Below, in pieces: positions 1-12,512 of a stretch of 64,000 bases of DNA. Position numbers and translations under genes: made by a program. The number at the start of each line of letters is the position of its first letter. Within the stretch, counting starts at the first letter, position 1. Source of the DNA: Sanguinoderma infundibulare (lineage: Eukaryota; Basidiomycota; Agaricomycetes; Polyporales; Polyporaceae); NCBI GenBank assembly GCA_032821775.1, contig JAVLRN010000001.1, positions 186,001 to 250,000 on the forward strand, given 5' to 3'. The notes beneath the pieces are model-generated. The model made no database searches and was not told where the DNA came from. It saw only the letters and a list, made by a program, of their open reading frames with translations.

Positions 1-220
1 CAGAAGATCAATCTTTCGAACCACACCCGACACACTACCCTGTGGTCTACCTGGAATACCCGAACACTGACGCACAAGAGAGGTACGCCCGACCTAAGTT
101 ACTTGCCCACAAGTTTTAACGCATCCCTCAGATTCATCCTTTTGGCGCCAAAGGACAAAGACCATTATAATCCTAATCCCATCATGTGTCTTCAGAGCAC
201 CCTCCATACTATTATTCAAT

Positions 221-1548
221 GTGCGTTGTTTCCTGTCATCCCCCAGTATATGCGCTAAGCGCTCAAATTTAGATTATCTCACCCCCCTCCAAGCCTCTCT
301 CTTTGGGACCCTGCCCAACTCATCGCTATCGTCGTCTGGCTCGTTCTCGTCGATTTCGGCCTTATCCATATCATCCGCTTCCTCCCTTTCCTCCATCCGT
401 GCCTTGTCTTGCTATGCGAGGAAGGAGTCGCCCGACTCCCCACCGCGCGTGGACTACCTTCGTCTCTTGCGACGTGCCATCAAGACTGAAGACGGCCCAT
501 TGTTTGTCAAGGTCATGAGCGCCATCAACGCGCTCCTGTCCCTCCTCAAATACCCTCCCCTTCACCCGGATCCATTCAAACCGCCCCAGCCCAACCGGCT
601 GCGTTCCACGGTCAGGTCGTGGACACGTATTCCCAAAGACGTCGTGCACCGCATCGTGGAGGAGACATACCAACGTGCAGTTGGGCCGCACATCGACAAG
701 CTCAGGCACTACAAGGCTTTCTCGTCCGAGGTTTACGGCGAGCTCAGACCAACCTTCGTCTCAGACCTGATCCAGACGACGGGCCTCACCGAGGAGTCGC
801 TCTTCCTCGACCTCGGTTCTGGCGTGGGCAACGTCGTCCTCCAGGCGAGCTTGGAGACGGGCTGCAGGAGCTACGGGATCGAGATCATGCCAGAGCCAGC
901 GAAGATCGCGCGGAGCCAGCTCGAGCAGTTCCGGGCAAGGTGCCGAATGTGAGGCGTGCGGATGGGCGAGGTCGAGCTCGAGGAGGGCGACATGCTCAGG
1001 TGCGAGAGGGTGAACGAGCTCGTGAGGACGGCCGACGTCGTCCTCGTCAACAACAAGGTGTTCCTCGAGCCGCGTAAGTGCCCGTGTTCCCAGCGTCCGT
1101 GCGGTCGATCTGTGTGGCTAATGGTCGCGGATCTGGATTTTGAACTGATACAGTGAACGAGGCGCTTCGGCAGAAGTTCCTGGACCTGAAGGAGGGCGCG
1201 ATCGTCGTCTCGCTCAAGTGTTTAATAGGCTCCGGCAGGTCCGCGGCCCGTGAGCGCAGCGCGTCGCCCGCGCTCAAGGAACGCAACGTACCTCTCTGTC
1301 TTTGTCTTCGTCTCCTCCCTCCCTTCTTTTCTACGCTTATTTTCGAGGTGCTGATGGCGTTGTTTTGCCAGCTCGACGCCATCGGCGAGCTCTTCACCGT
1401 CGCCGCGCATTCGTTCCGGCCCGGCAGCGTGTCTTGGGGCGGCGGGGGCGGGGAGTACTTCCTGCAGCGTATGAACCGCGAGGACTATCGCCGGCGGAAG
1501 GAGCGGTTCGAGAACTCGCGGGTGAGGGTGACCCGTTCGCGCAGGTGA
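221..1548 (+). pseudogene. DOT1-type histone H3K79 methyltransferase, 5'-truncated copy with internal stop
   Basis: DOT1 enzymes methylate lysine 79 of histone H3 in nucleosomes. The catalytic core is clear: HRIVEETYQRAVG, VYGELRPTF, the SAM-binding loop FLDLGSGVGNVV, NNKVFLEP and a C-terminal SVSWGGGGGEYFL motif. I read three exons: up to 1073, 1154-1287 and 1372-1548, with GT-AG introns at 1074-1153 and 1288-1371. The frame is broken by TGA at 950-952, where the sister copy at 10.7-11.8 kb has TGG (Trp) in the conserved CRMWGVRMGEVE stretch. The open frame reaches back to about 221 without an ATG start, and the N-terminal half of a normal fungal DOT1 is missing. I infer a dead duplicate. 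An uncorrected base error at 952 is the alternative. Confidence 0.8.
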
Positions 1549-2399
1549 CGGGGATGCAGTGCGTGCGACACCTTCAGGAGTCCTTTGAGTCCTACTCTTT
1601 GCTTCCGGTTGGACACTCGACGGACTAGGTTCTGGATTGTAGAATTCTGGACGCCCCATACGAGTTTTCAGACTGCTCATTCTCGCTTCTAGAGGCTGTG
1701 GACGTGAACGTCGCGTACATGTACGCGCTCGGGCTCGTGCTTAGATCTCTATCTTTGATAACGCCGTTGACGCTTTTTTCTCATCATCTTCATTTTCGCT
1801 GTGGATCGCCATCATGCTGTGAACGACGATACTGACTCCGCATTGTGCCTCCCCTCCTCCCCACTTGACTTGTGCTTTAGCGTTGCTCTCCACCCGCTAC
1901 GTCTCCATCTGTCGCAGCATACTGTATCTCCATACACATCCGCTCTTCCACACTTGCTATCGCGCTCGCTTCGCAGCTCGGCTCTCGAGAATCTCGATGA
2001 CGTTCAAGCCGTCTTTATATACAGTACCTAGATCTACCTAATGTAGCGCAGGAAGAGAGATGTGGTTCTGCATTTTGTACACATCGCTGTAACTGCGACG
2101 CCCGAAGATGACTCGGAGTAGTCGGTATGTGCGTAGTTTCCTACGTAACTTCGAAGTCGCAACATGAGATTAACCGGCTCTGTTCGAAATTACCTCGTCG
2201 TCCGGTGTGCCACCCAGTCCGCAGTCCCTTGGTTTGCCAAGAAGTTAGAAGACACGAGTCCGAGCAGGTTTCCCGGTTGGACATGTCGACAAGCCGTTAA
2301 TGTTAGCCCGCACACGGGGGAGATCCGTCCGGGGGGGAGGAGCCCAGCCTAGCGCCTGTGAAGTATTGCGGAAGTAGCTCATCTTTGAGCTCGACAGGC

Positions 2400-3130
2400 T
2401 TGAGGCAAACGCAAGTGAGCAGTCTCGTCCGATTTCGGTCAGTGAGCAAAAACGAACCTCGGAACGAAGTTGGATATGACCATCATGATGAGGGTGTCTG
2501 AGAGCTGGGACTCCGCGCGGCCGGCGCAATTCGCATCTTCGAAGGAACGCCTCCACGGCGACGCTGCAACATAGCAGGACCATGCGGAAGGAGCGGAAGA
2601 GGTGGTCGAAGAGGTGGTCCGCCCATCGCGGAATTTCGGATGGCCGGTGTGCGGCAGCAGGGGCGAGGTAGATGGAGAGCTCACGAGGAGGAAACTTTCC
2701 TCGACTGCGACATGAAGGAGTTCGCCCAGGGCCTCCTCCGTACAGTCTAGGGGGGCACAGATCCCGCTCAGGTGCCCTGGTGACAGAGCCCGGGCTTGTC
2801 GACTAGCCTATCCGTCCACCGTGACCCTCGGAGGTGGAAGTCGCTGAAGCAGCTCATCGTTGTCCTTTCGTCTCGTTGACCGACTTGGCCAGTTTAGCAG
2901 TATGGTGCGAGAGCATAGATTTGCCGATTAACATGGGTCCAACCCGCATGGAGGGAGCTGATACGCGGTTATTTGGAGGGGGTCGTCGGCTCGGAGGTGG
3001 AAGTCGCTGCCAACCCGGAGGTCGAGGGCGACGGTGTCGGTAAAATAGAGGCTGGGATTTGGGGATTGTCGGCATCATTGAGCACACGAGCGGGCTGCTA
3101 CGTTTCCTGCGCACACGCCAGTGAGAACGG
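2400..3130 (-). pseudogene. Decayed minus-strand gene fragment, family copy 1
   Basis: Read on the minus strand, about 2760-2500 encodes a stretch beginning ICAPLDCTEEALGELLHVA, which aligns with ICAPLEITQDAQGEILPVA from 13.4 kb. Many stops and frame changes follow. Non-coding parts also match 13440-13560 (the string gaccctcggaggtggaag occurs in both), and 2990-3050 matches 31140-31215. I do not recognise the protein family. The parent copy is not in the window. Confidence 0.5.
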
Positions 3131-3600
3131 GGCACTGTAGCATGAGCTACGGAAAGGCTTACTGTTCGGTCAGATTGCCTTGCTGCAGAGCCGATCTATA
3201 GTGCCGCAAGGGGCCATTCACCTCGCTCGTGACGTCTTTCCGCTCCATCCACTCCGCCTGCGCAACTTTTCTCGTTGCGGGCGGTGGTTCTCGCCCACAA
3301 ACGCCGAACGCTTCGCTTCCGCGTCGGCAACTATGAGGTCTGCGGCTCATCTCGATAGTAATCTTTGTGTGAACGGAGCGGTCGATGGCACTAATACTTA
3401 GATTCCAGGTCAGTGAGCAGAAATAGACGAAAACGCAAAGACATATCGTACTAACCATCGCGTTAGCGGAGCGAGAATAGGGATCGAGGAAGGGTGTCAG
3501 CGGAAACGTGCGGAGTGAGACGGCGCGGACATGAAACGAGCCTGCGGTGTGGTCACTTGAAGGGAAAAGCTTAGGACAACGGCGAAGAGCATTTTCGCAA
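3130..3600. other. No gene seen
   Basis: Between the decayed fragment and the tail of the helicase gene I find no convincing coding frame, RNA gene or repeat on either strand. Confidence 0.4.
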
Positions 3601-3619
3601 ATATATCGATAACCCTAGC

Positions 3620-4330
3620 TCACCTGTTGGTTGAAGAGATATGCGGCCAAAAGTATCCCGACATCCTTCTGGCGAGGCCCCCTTGAGCGATATCCAGCTC
3701 CGGCCGCTCCAGCACCCTCTCCCCTACTACACCACCAATCTCCCAAGCCGGGGCCCCCAGAGGCCCCCAGAAGTAGCAACGCAAACAATCTGGAGGTATT
3801 CCGAACGAGCTATCAGCCGTAAGGCACCGTCCTCGCGGCATATCCGGTCGAGGAAGTGAGCACCCTCCCAGTCCTTCGCCATGAGCTCAACCCCGGAACG
3901 CGAACACAAGGTCTTCAAGTGTGTCCTGCGTGAGACAGTAGCAGGTCAGTGCAATGCGCCTATAGCGGAGTCAAGAACAAGAAGGGCGTACCTTAAAGCC
4001 AGCCCATTCGTCCACACTGGGCTCGTCTCGAAGTTGATCCGCGTGCGCCTGCCATGGAGTCTCCAGCGCCCTCTCCCCTCGGACACCACCAAGCTCCCAG
4101 AATGCGGGGCCCATAGAAGGATCAACGCAAACAATCTCGAGGTGTTCCGAACGCGCTATCAGCCGTTTGGCGACTTCCTCGTGGCCTATCTGATCGAGAC
4201 AAGCTTTGGTTCCGGAGGACTGCCTTCTGGCAAAAGGAATGTGAACGCGTAATCCAAAGCGAGTAGTGCCATGTCGGCACGGTGATTCATGCCGAATTGG
4301 AGAAGCTCTTCTGACTTCTGGGAAACAATC
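3620..4330 (-). pseudogene. Possible 3' end of the helicase gene, with a degenerate internal repeat
   Basis: On the minus strand, about 4330-4200 reads KSEELLQFGMNHRADMALLA and on to FTFLLPEG after a plausible acceptor, so it looks like a further exon of the helicase gene to its right. Around 4190 the frame changes to one reading HEEVAKRLIARSEHLEIVCV. A related stretch, ALRLIARSEYLQIVCVA, recurs at about 3830-3770, so a segment of roughly 300 bp has been tandemly repeated and has decayed. Whether the gene ends here intact cannot be decided by eye. Confidence 0.45.
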
Positions 4331-4399
4331 AGGGAAAACATCCGTAGCTGTTAATTACGAAAGTCAGAGACGAGCGACTCTCCCTCGGATGGTGGGATT

Positions 4400-7300
4400 T
4401 CACGTTACCTCGTCCTCCTCTTGGCGGGAATTTTCATACTGAATAGTCGCAAGTTCTCTGAGACGCCTTGAAACGAGGTTCGTTAGCTTCCGGGAGATGC
4501 ACGAGCTGTCTAGTGGTTGCCCAAGAGCACAATGATACCACAACTCGTCGAGCAGTATGCGAGTGCCCCGAGCTAGCGAAGGTGACTGTTGATCAGCAAA
4601 GAACAACCTGATTGCGTCGGGAACATCCTTTAACTGCAGGCGGGTCTGTGCGGCCTCGACGAAACGACACAACGACTCCAGATAATCTGCGAGATGGAAG
4701 TGGAGCGAGTCATGGCGCTTCATAAATGCAATGAACACTTCTTGGTCCCCGATCATCTCTTGCGCTCGCCTACATTCGGAAATTTGAGCCGTTGTCACAC
4801 ATGAGGTTGCATATAAGCATACACATACTGTCGCTCCCCTAAATCGAGGAAGTGCTTGCACACATCCTTGACCACAGATTCGTCGACCCCATCCCGGTGA
4901 TGAAGGATAACTTGCCGCGCTTCCTCCATCATCGACGCCTTGCAGTATTGTCGGACGGACTTCGTGTACTCGGAAACCATGTAGTACAGCTGTGCGCTGT
5001 CGCAGTACGCCTCAGCACGGCTGTAGCATGCGGCGGACGCGATGAGGAATTGCTTGTGGTCAGTTGTACCCTCGCTCATTTCGGCGCAAGATCTGAACGA
5101 CAGGGCAGCCTTGAGAAACTGCTCCGTGGTGTCTGCGACTTCCCGGTCGAAGTAGGCCTGCGCGATCTTGTGCTCTCGCTCGAGTCCGGCGCGCTCGAAA
5201 CAATACTTGGCCTGCTCGTAGTTCCGCTTGTCCATGAGGACCCTGCCCTGTCTGGCCCAAGCCTCCGGGCTTGGTTCCGGTACCCTGATGCGTATCCTCA
5301 CATTGTCTTCTCGAACGTCGACTTGAGCCCTACGTCGCCAGAGATCCTAAAAGCAAACCCATGAGACCTTTTATGCTAAAGTCCGATATGAGGTGAACAA
5401 GATGAATACCAGGATAGGATCCGCCTTCAAGTTGTCCGACTCCTCGATGATAAATAGTCGGCCGCGAGCCCGGGTTATCGCAACATACAAGAGCTTGAGC
5501 TAGTCGGAAATGCTTATAAGAGATGCTCATGACGGGAAAGTGTTGAAATGCACTTGCCTCCCGACAGACGTTCTGGTATGGATCCATGTACTCTTGTGAT
5601 TGCGCCGAAAGTGCCTGGCATACGGTGTGCCATTCTCTCTGATTGGGCTCCGTGCTCTCGAAAAAGTGCCATAAGAAAACCTAGCATGGAGTTGCGTTTA
5701 GATGTGTCCTTTGGCGTAGCGGATCGGGAAATCGTACATCGTTGAACTCAAGGCCCTTGCTTTGATGAATAGTCCTGCAGCCATAAAACTATCAGTCTCA
5801 ATATCGCACTCGGTTTAGTACCGCTCACATAACTAGGCCTCCCGGCGCTCCACTGGCGAACAGCGCCTCTCGAGAAGCCTTGTCGCGAACAATTATGCCT
5901 TTCACCCGCACGAATGCATAAGTTCATGCAACAGAGGGCGGATTGGATGATCACTTACATTGATCGGACCCCAATTGATCAAGCCTGTCGCATCCCAAAC
6001 AGATCAGCAGGTGAACATTCGGTACCTAGAAAGTGCCCCTACGGTGCATGAGCATCATCCTGGTTGACGAACAACTCGAGGAAGTTCGATCCCCTGGCAA
6101 ACATCGGTTTTGGACCTTCCCTGTAGCCGCGGTCTGGACTGAGCTTGTCAATGGACTCGGGCCATAGGGTCAGCAGCTCCACTACTGTCTGAGCACAATT
6201 GGTGATTCCGGCATGAGACCGGTAGTTGACAGACAGTTGGAACATGCGCGGGCATGTGTGAACGTGATCGGCATTGTCCCTCTGGGGGTGGTATTGCTGA
6301 GCATCATGATATCGACATTGGCCAGATAGAGGGGTCGCACACACCTCAACATCATACATCGTCGACGAAAGTTCGCTGAACTTGAATGAGCTACCAAGAG
6401 CGATCGTTTGTGCGGTGTCGCCCGCCCAAAACAGACCATTCGGGTTATCGCAGAGCTGTCGCAACACTTGCCAATGTCACAACATGAGCAAACGGTGGCA
6501 ATCACGCAGAGAATAGAAGGGCTTACGAAGCATGTCGATGATCAAATTGTCTTGCGCCTCGTCGTTGAACCTGTAGTAGCAGGGTCATTAGTGGTCAAGT
6601 TGGGTGTTCGAATGCCTAAGCACTTAACAGAAATTGGATGGATCTCCCTGGCAGTCCATTGACCTTGAGCAGCGCAAGCAGCTTGTGTGTCCTTTGAAAC
6701 ACGGATAAACTATGTGAATACTCTTGTAAGACAGGCATCCACATACCGGTCGGCATCGTCATACTCATGACATCGCGCTTTGCGCAACAAGTACTTCTCC
6801 GTCAGGTCGTAGATGTGGTCTCTTATGGAAGCGAACGTTGGTTGAGCTTTCGCACTCATGGAGAGGTAGGTTTCTCGTGCCAAGCGACCCCGCGCAGTGT
6901 GCACAGTTCCCTCGGAGCCCTTGATGACCCCTTGTGGAGATTTCGTCAACAGTCGCATAACTGGCCGCGGTCAATCATTGCATACCCATGATCTCTCCAA
7001 AGACAGAACCAGAGTCTACGAATGATGAATGAACAATGAGCAATAATTTTTTCCGGTGAGTGGAGAATGCTCACCCAAACCCTTGGTCAGGTTCCGCGGC
7101 AAGTGCTTCCAATACACGTTGATGAACCTTGTCGCGGAGACGAATGACGTTCCAGAATCCTCTAGATCCCTATAACAACTGTGCACTGAGGACTGAAACT
7201 GAGATCACGATATAGGTAGACTTACTCATCATCATCCTCTCCGGAAGCGTATGCTGTCAACAACCCCATGGACGCGAAGTCCGCTTCGAGCATCTCGCGC

Positions 7301-9786
7301 AGCTGGCGGAGAAACTTCAGTTCACACTGACTACACGCGGTCATTAACAAGTCAGTGACATGCCTTGTCAAATGAAATGAACACCGGAAAGTGATCGTCC
7401 TCGAGCTCACTCCACCGTTTAGGCAGAGGACGACAACGCTGTTCCGTTGGCTCGAACCCTTCCTTCCAGATTTTGACGAGCTCCTCGAGTGACATGTCCA
7501 CCAGCTGGAACGACTCCAGGATGTCATCGACCTTGCGCTGCACTTCCCCCACTAGGTATTGCGAACGAGTCACGAACAGCTGGTGGGGCTTCGGAAGCTC
7601 TGGTGATGATGCCTGCCATCCTCGCTCTATCGTGACGATCTTATACATCATGGTCAAAGTCTTCCTGCACCCCGGACCTCGTGAGAAATATAGTTGTGGG
7701 TCGACGGGGGTGTGAAGTCTTACCCGGTTCCGGAGCGACCTACCACATAGCAGGAATGGGGATGCTCGATGATTTCCGTCTCCGTCGATCTAGAGCTGGC
7801 ATTAATGTAAACGTAAATATACGATGGTAGGCTTGGGCTGGGACTCACGAAGGTTGAAACATGAACGCGATGTCATGCTCGGCGAGAAAACCTATACGCT
7901 GTTACGTTAACTGGATATGTTACCTGAGGGAGGTACACACTATGAAGCAGCGCCTGCCAACGCCAAGCGGACGAATGAGTTGAACACATGCAGCTCTTAC
8001 AGATAGGGGATGCTTCACCTTGGAAAACAAGACGAAGCGATGCATGGATAGTATTTTCACGTACTACATGATCCTTCAGTCCGTGTTCCATCGAGAACGA
8101 AATAGGAACGTACATCTTCATCCTCCAGTTTCAGCGACAACATCAGTACTTCTTCCGAGGCTGCCCATTCATCCACGGAGTGAGCGAAGATGATTGGGTC
8201 GAAGACGTCTTTGGCACCCTCTTGTGGTTGACGTGCTCGACATCTGTACCACGTCAATTCATTATCATGAATTGCGCCGAATTGAGGCAGGCATACTGAT
8301 CACGGTATGCATGCCCTTGGCATCCAAGGTCCCTGCCGAGGATATCCCAAAACGTCCTCTGGCTGTCCAGTTTGGCATCATCATATACGCCGAATATGCG
8401 CAGCACTATATACGATTCCTTATTAGCAAAGTTCACACTGCACATATTTTTGCGCTCGCCTTGGCATTCGACCTAGCAGATATCGGTGAGGACAAGCGAA
8501 TACGTGACCGTGATTTGAATGCTTACACCAGACATAGCATCCCTGATACAATCTACCTGGTACTGCGGGTGGTATGAACAGTTGGATTGACCACGCATTT
8601 CGATATGACTCACCAGCAGCTGTTGGTTGCGGGCTGTGGCCGCCTTGAATATTGGGACCCCGATATGCCGGTCCGAGATAAGGACTTGGTTCCCAGGCGA
8701 AAATTGGCCGCGCGAAAGTTGCCTAGATGGCACAGATGTGAGACTGGGGAGAAAACATGGGGAGACGTCTGAGACCCCACTTGATTTTCTTAATGACGTC
8801 GTGGAGGAGGTCTTTCGAGGCCCTTCGCAAAGATCTCATGTCCTTGATAGCACTCTCAGTGACGTATACGTCCCACTTTCCGAACCCCTTCATGTTCTCC
8901 AAGTACAACGTGGCTCTTGGCGGGTTGCCAGCGGTCCCTTTGAACACCGTGGACGCTTGCTCAGTCGAGTGGATGCCCTCGGGCGCAAATTTAGGGGATT
9001 CCACTCGAGAGAATTCCCCGCAAAGTTCATGCAGTTCTCGCTCCGGGATATGGACTCGAGCGCGCACGTGAGAGAGGACGCTGTCCTTGGCCGGGCCACG
9101 GAGGACGTCCAGAAAGTACTAAGAGATGTCAGGAACGTATCTATCAGCGTCTGGCACCAGTCGGGCACACCTTCAATATGCGCCCTTGATCATTGAGGAT
9201 TGCATGCTCTATCGTTGAGAGCTTGTGCGGCGTCGATGGTACTGGCTGGCCGAGGTCCACGAACGGCTTGACGCGGACGTCGGCTGGAGCCCATGTCTAA
9301 GGTATCGCATGATGGATGAGTTATACGGTTCCTACTCTGTTCCAGATATGAACTCACCTTTTGGACAGAAAGGTTCGAAACTTCAGACAGCGCCGGCCGT
9401 GCAAGGACAACCGCACTCCAGCATTCTTTCAATGTGTCAAATAGCTCTCCGTCGGACGATTCGACGGCATCCATCAACACGGCGGACAGCCTCGAGAGGA
9501 GCGGGGATTGCACGCTGTCCAAGAACTGATCTGCACTCCTAGGGAATCTGGCCGTCATTTGGTGGGCGAAGGATGAGAATGAGTGCTCGCTCAAGGCTGC
9601 ACAAGGAGCATCAGTTATGGCAGCGAAGTAAAGAAGTGTTTACTCACTCCCCAGCGCGCACTCTATTCTCCCGTAGCCACACAACTCATGAGTAAGGAGA
9701 TGCTCGACCGCTGCGAAAGAATGCTGCAGCGCCTTGTCGAGCTCGTGGGCGTCCGAGTCGGCGAGTACTAGTGGTGATTTTTCCAT
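4400..9786 (-). CDS. UvrD/TRANK1-type superfamily 1 helicase with TPR-like tail (copy D)
   Basis: A large ATP-dependent SF1 helicase-like protein of the family expanded in agaricomycetes and related to animal TRANK1; its cellular role is unknown. The start is the ATG at 9786 (MEKSPLVLADSD). Visible motifs, going downstream on the minus strand: the EIIEHPHSCYVVGRSGTGK Walker A region (about 7790-7655), with a 59-nt intron (7665-7723) inside the last Gly codon of the P-loop; DEAQDNLIID Walker B (about 6563-6535); FWAGDTAQTI (about 6420); VNYRSHAG (about 6230); SKGLEFND (about 5755); and LYVAITRARGRLFIIEE (about 5490-5440). After the motor come helical repeats (5301-4795, then 4780-4400) such as NYEQAKYCFERAG. 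Many short introns are implied. I found no clear break in the motor. It is homologous to the three copies at 35-64 kb but strongly diverged. The N-terminal exons (9600-8700) are the least certain. Confidence 0.8.
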
Positions 9787-9789
9787 GTT

Positions 9790-10330
9790 CTAGGGGTACA
9801 ATGAACAGTCAAGGGTGTTCAAAACGCATAGGTACGGACCTGGGTACGCATGCTAGTGGCCGTGGCATAGAAGCCACTGTGCTGCGGTAGTCCTCACGCT
9901 GAAATTCCGACAAGCCGGCTCACGCAGCTTACCTTGGCGTCGACTCTGAGAATCGAATCCACCAGATTGGGTCATGAAACCTGAGGATTGTGGATGCCAC
10001 AATCGCTGTCAGCAGGCAACTTGAGACCATGACCGGAATGCATACCTCAACTTCCATAAAATTGTCGATCTCCTCTGGGTCACGATACGTCGATGAGCTT
10101 CACCGGCACGACAATGGAATATTTCACGCACCATATGGCCGCTCGTCTCCCCATACCATTGCTTTATACTGAAGCCTGATGTATCCGCCGCGACTCGGGC
10201 TCTGCATAGTGAGCCGTGAAGCCCAGTTGTCGGCCTTTCCTGGACAGGCGTCTATGCCACCACTGTGCGCACGTGGCGCTGACGATCGAAGATCTGAGAG
10301 CTCGTCCACCCAAAGTCCCAGTTGATGGTC
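9790..10330. other. Divergent intergenic region, no gene seen
   Basis: This is the stretch between the 5' end of the minus-strand helicase gene and the second DOT1 block. It presumably holds the helicase promoter. No coding frame or repeat was recognised. Confidence 0.4.
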
Positions 10331-10699
10331 TTCCTCTTGAGATCACTCTTCATACCATTATTCAATGTAGGGTACTTCATTTCATATCCCACTATATGCG
10401 CTAAGCGTTTGAATATAGATTATCTCACAAGTACTCCTGCAAGCCTCTCTCTTTGGGATCCTTCCCAAGAAAAACGTACATAACTGACGACCACTACGAC
10501 GACGATGCGCCCGCATTCCCAGACTGTTGCCTCTCAGCCTCTTCATACCCGGCCTCTGATGCTCCATTGCCTTCCTCGTCCGAAGTTTTCATCCCATCAT
10601 CTGTCGTATCATCCTCATTGCTATCGTCGTCTTGCTCGTCGTCGTCGTTTTCAGCCTCGTCCATATCCTCGCCGTCTGCACCTTGCATTGCTATACGGG

Positions 10700-11816
10700 G
10701 AAGGAATGACCCGATTTGCCACTGGGAGTGGACTGCCTTCGTCTCTTGCAACGTGCCATCAAGAAAAAAGACGGGCCGATGTTCGTCAAGGTCATGAGCG
10801 GTATCAACGCGCTCCTGTCCTACTTCAAATATCCTCCCCTTCACCTGGACCCATTCGAACCCCTCCCGTCAAAACAGCTGCGTCCCATGGTCAGGTCGTG
10901 GACACGTATAACCAAAGACGTCGTGTACCGCATCGTGGAGGAGACATACCAACGTGCAGTTGGGCCGCACATCGACAAACTGAGGCGCTACGAGGTGTTC
11001 TCGTCCGAAGTCTATGGCGAGCTCATGCCAACCTTCATCTCGGACCTGATCCAGACGACGGGCATCACCGAGGAGTCGCTCTTCCTCGACCTCGGTTCGG
11101 GCGTGGGCAACGTCGTTCTTCAGGCGAGCTTGGAGACGGGCTGCAGGAGCTACGGGATCGAGATCATGCCCGAGCCAGCAAAGATCGCGCGGAGCCAGCT
11201 CGAGCAGTTCGGGGCAAGGTGCAGGATGTGGGGTGTGCGGATGGGGGAGGTCGAGCTCGAGGAGGGCGACATGCTGAGGTGCGAGAGGGTGAACGAGCTC
11301 GTGAGGACAGCCGACGTCGTCCTCGTCAACAACAAGGTGTTCCTCGAGCCGTGTAAGTGCCCGTCTTCCCAGCGCCCGTGCAGTCGATCTGCCATGTAGC
11401 TAATGACAAACGGATCTGGAAACAGTGAACGAGGCGCTTCGGCAGAAGTTCCTGGACCTGAAGGAGGGCGCAATCGTCATCTCGCTCAAGTGTCTGATGG
11501 GCTCCGGCAGGTCCGCGGCCCGTGAGCGCAGCACGTCGCCCGCACTCAAGGAACGCAATGTGCGTCTCTATCTTCGTCTCCTCCCCCTCCCCTCCCCTCT
11601 CCTCAACGCTTACTTTCGAGATTCTGATGGCGTTGCCAGCTCGACGACATCGGCGAGATCTTCACGGTCACCGCGCATCCGTACCGGCCCGGCAGCGTGT
11701 CTTGGGGCGGCGGGGGCGGGGAGTACTTCCTGCAGCGTATGAACCGCGAGGACTATCGCCGGCGGAAGGAGCGGTTCGAGAACTTGCGGGTGAGGGTGAC
11801 CCGTTCGCGCAGGTGA
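10700..11816 (+). pseudogene. DOT1-type histone H3K79 methyltransferase, 5'-truncated second copy
   Basis: The catalytic domain is intact here: FLDLGSGVGNVV (SAM loop), CRMWGVRMGEVELEEGD with the Trp that copy 1 has lost, VVLVNNKVFLEP, and SVSWGGGGGEYFLQRM near the C-terminus. Exons run to 11352, then 11426-11559 and 11640-11816, with introns 11353-11425 and 11560-11639 at the same places as in copy 1. Aligned with copy 1, an in-frame TGA at 10707-10709 sits just upstream of the domain (copy 1 has TCG), and no ATG lies between that stop and the core. Unless an unseen upstream exon is spliced in after 10709, the gene is a 5'-truncated relic. The downstream catalytic exons remain open, so a shorter product cannot be excluded. 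Confidence 0.75.
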
Positions 11817-12512
11817 CGGGGATGCAGTGCGCGCGACACCTGAGGCCTTGAGGAGTCCTGCACTTTGCTCCCGCTGGACACTCGATGAACTAGGTTCTAG
11901 ATGATCGAATTCCGGACCCCGCATACAAGTTTTCAGACTGCTCATTCTCGCTTCTAGAGGCTCTGGACGTGAACGTCGCGTACATGGACGCGCTCGGGCT
12001 CGTGCTTAGATCTCTCTCTTCGAGAACGCCGTGACGCTTTTTCTCATATAGCCCTCGCAATTTTGTCGACAAAGATACTAACTCCGCATCGTGCATCCCC
12101 CATTCTCGGCGCAACTTGTTCTTTAGCACCACTCTTCATCCGCTACTTTTCCATCTGTCGCAACATCTCTCCAAACATCTGCTCGTTCACACTTGCTATC
12201 GCGCTCCTCGCTTCGCAGCTCGACTTTCTCGAATCGTTCAAGGCGTCTTTGTATACATAGGTTTACCTAATTCGTGCGGGAGGAGAGAGAGATGTGATTT
12301 GAATCTTGTACACCCCACCGACGATGAGTAGTACATATGTACGTAACGCAGCTACCTTTATACTCTAGAAGTCGCATAGTTAATTTGTTCAATCGGCTCT
12401 GTTCGCAACTCGTTGTCCTTCAAGTTGTACATCTCAAAACCGTCCCTTATCCTTCTGCAATCCCACGATGACATGAGTACGTGCAGATTTCGCTGTTCAA
12501 CATGTTTGATAA

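Larger units (their letters stand above)
190..3130. repeat. DOT1 block, copy 1 of an old segmental duplication
   Basis: This stretch matches 10330-13700 in the same orientation. Matching parts include the leader (the string tatgcgctaagcg occurs in both), all three DOT1 exons and their introns, the roughly 700-bp 3' flank, and then the decayed minus-strand fragment at 2500-3050. Divergence is clearly visible in introns and flanks, so the duplication is old compared with the 10.9-kb array further right. Between 1550 and 2400 I see no gene, only flank shared with the second block. Confidence 0.8.
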
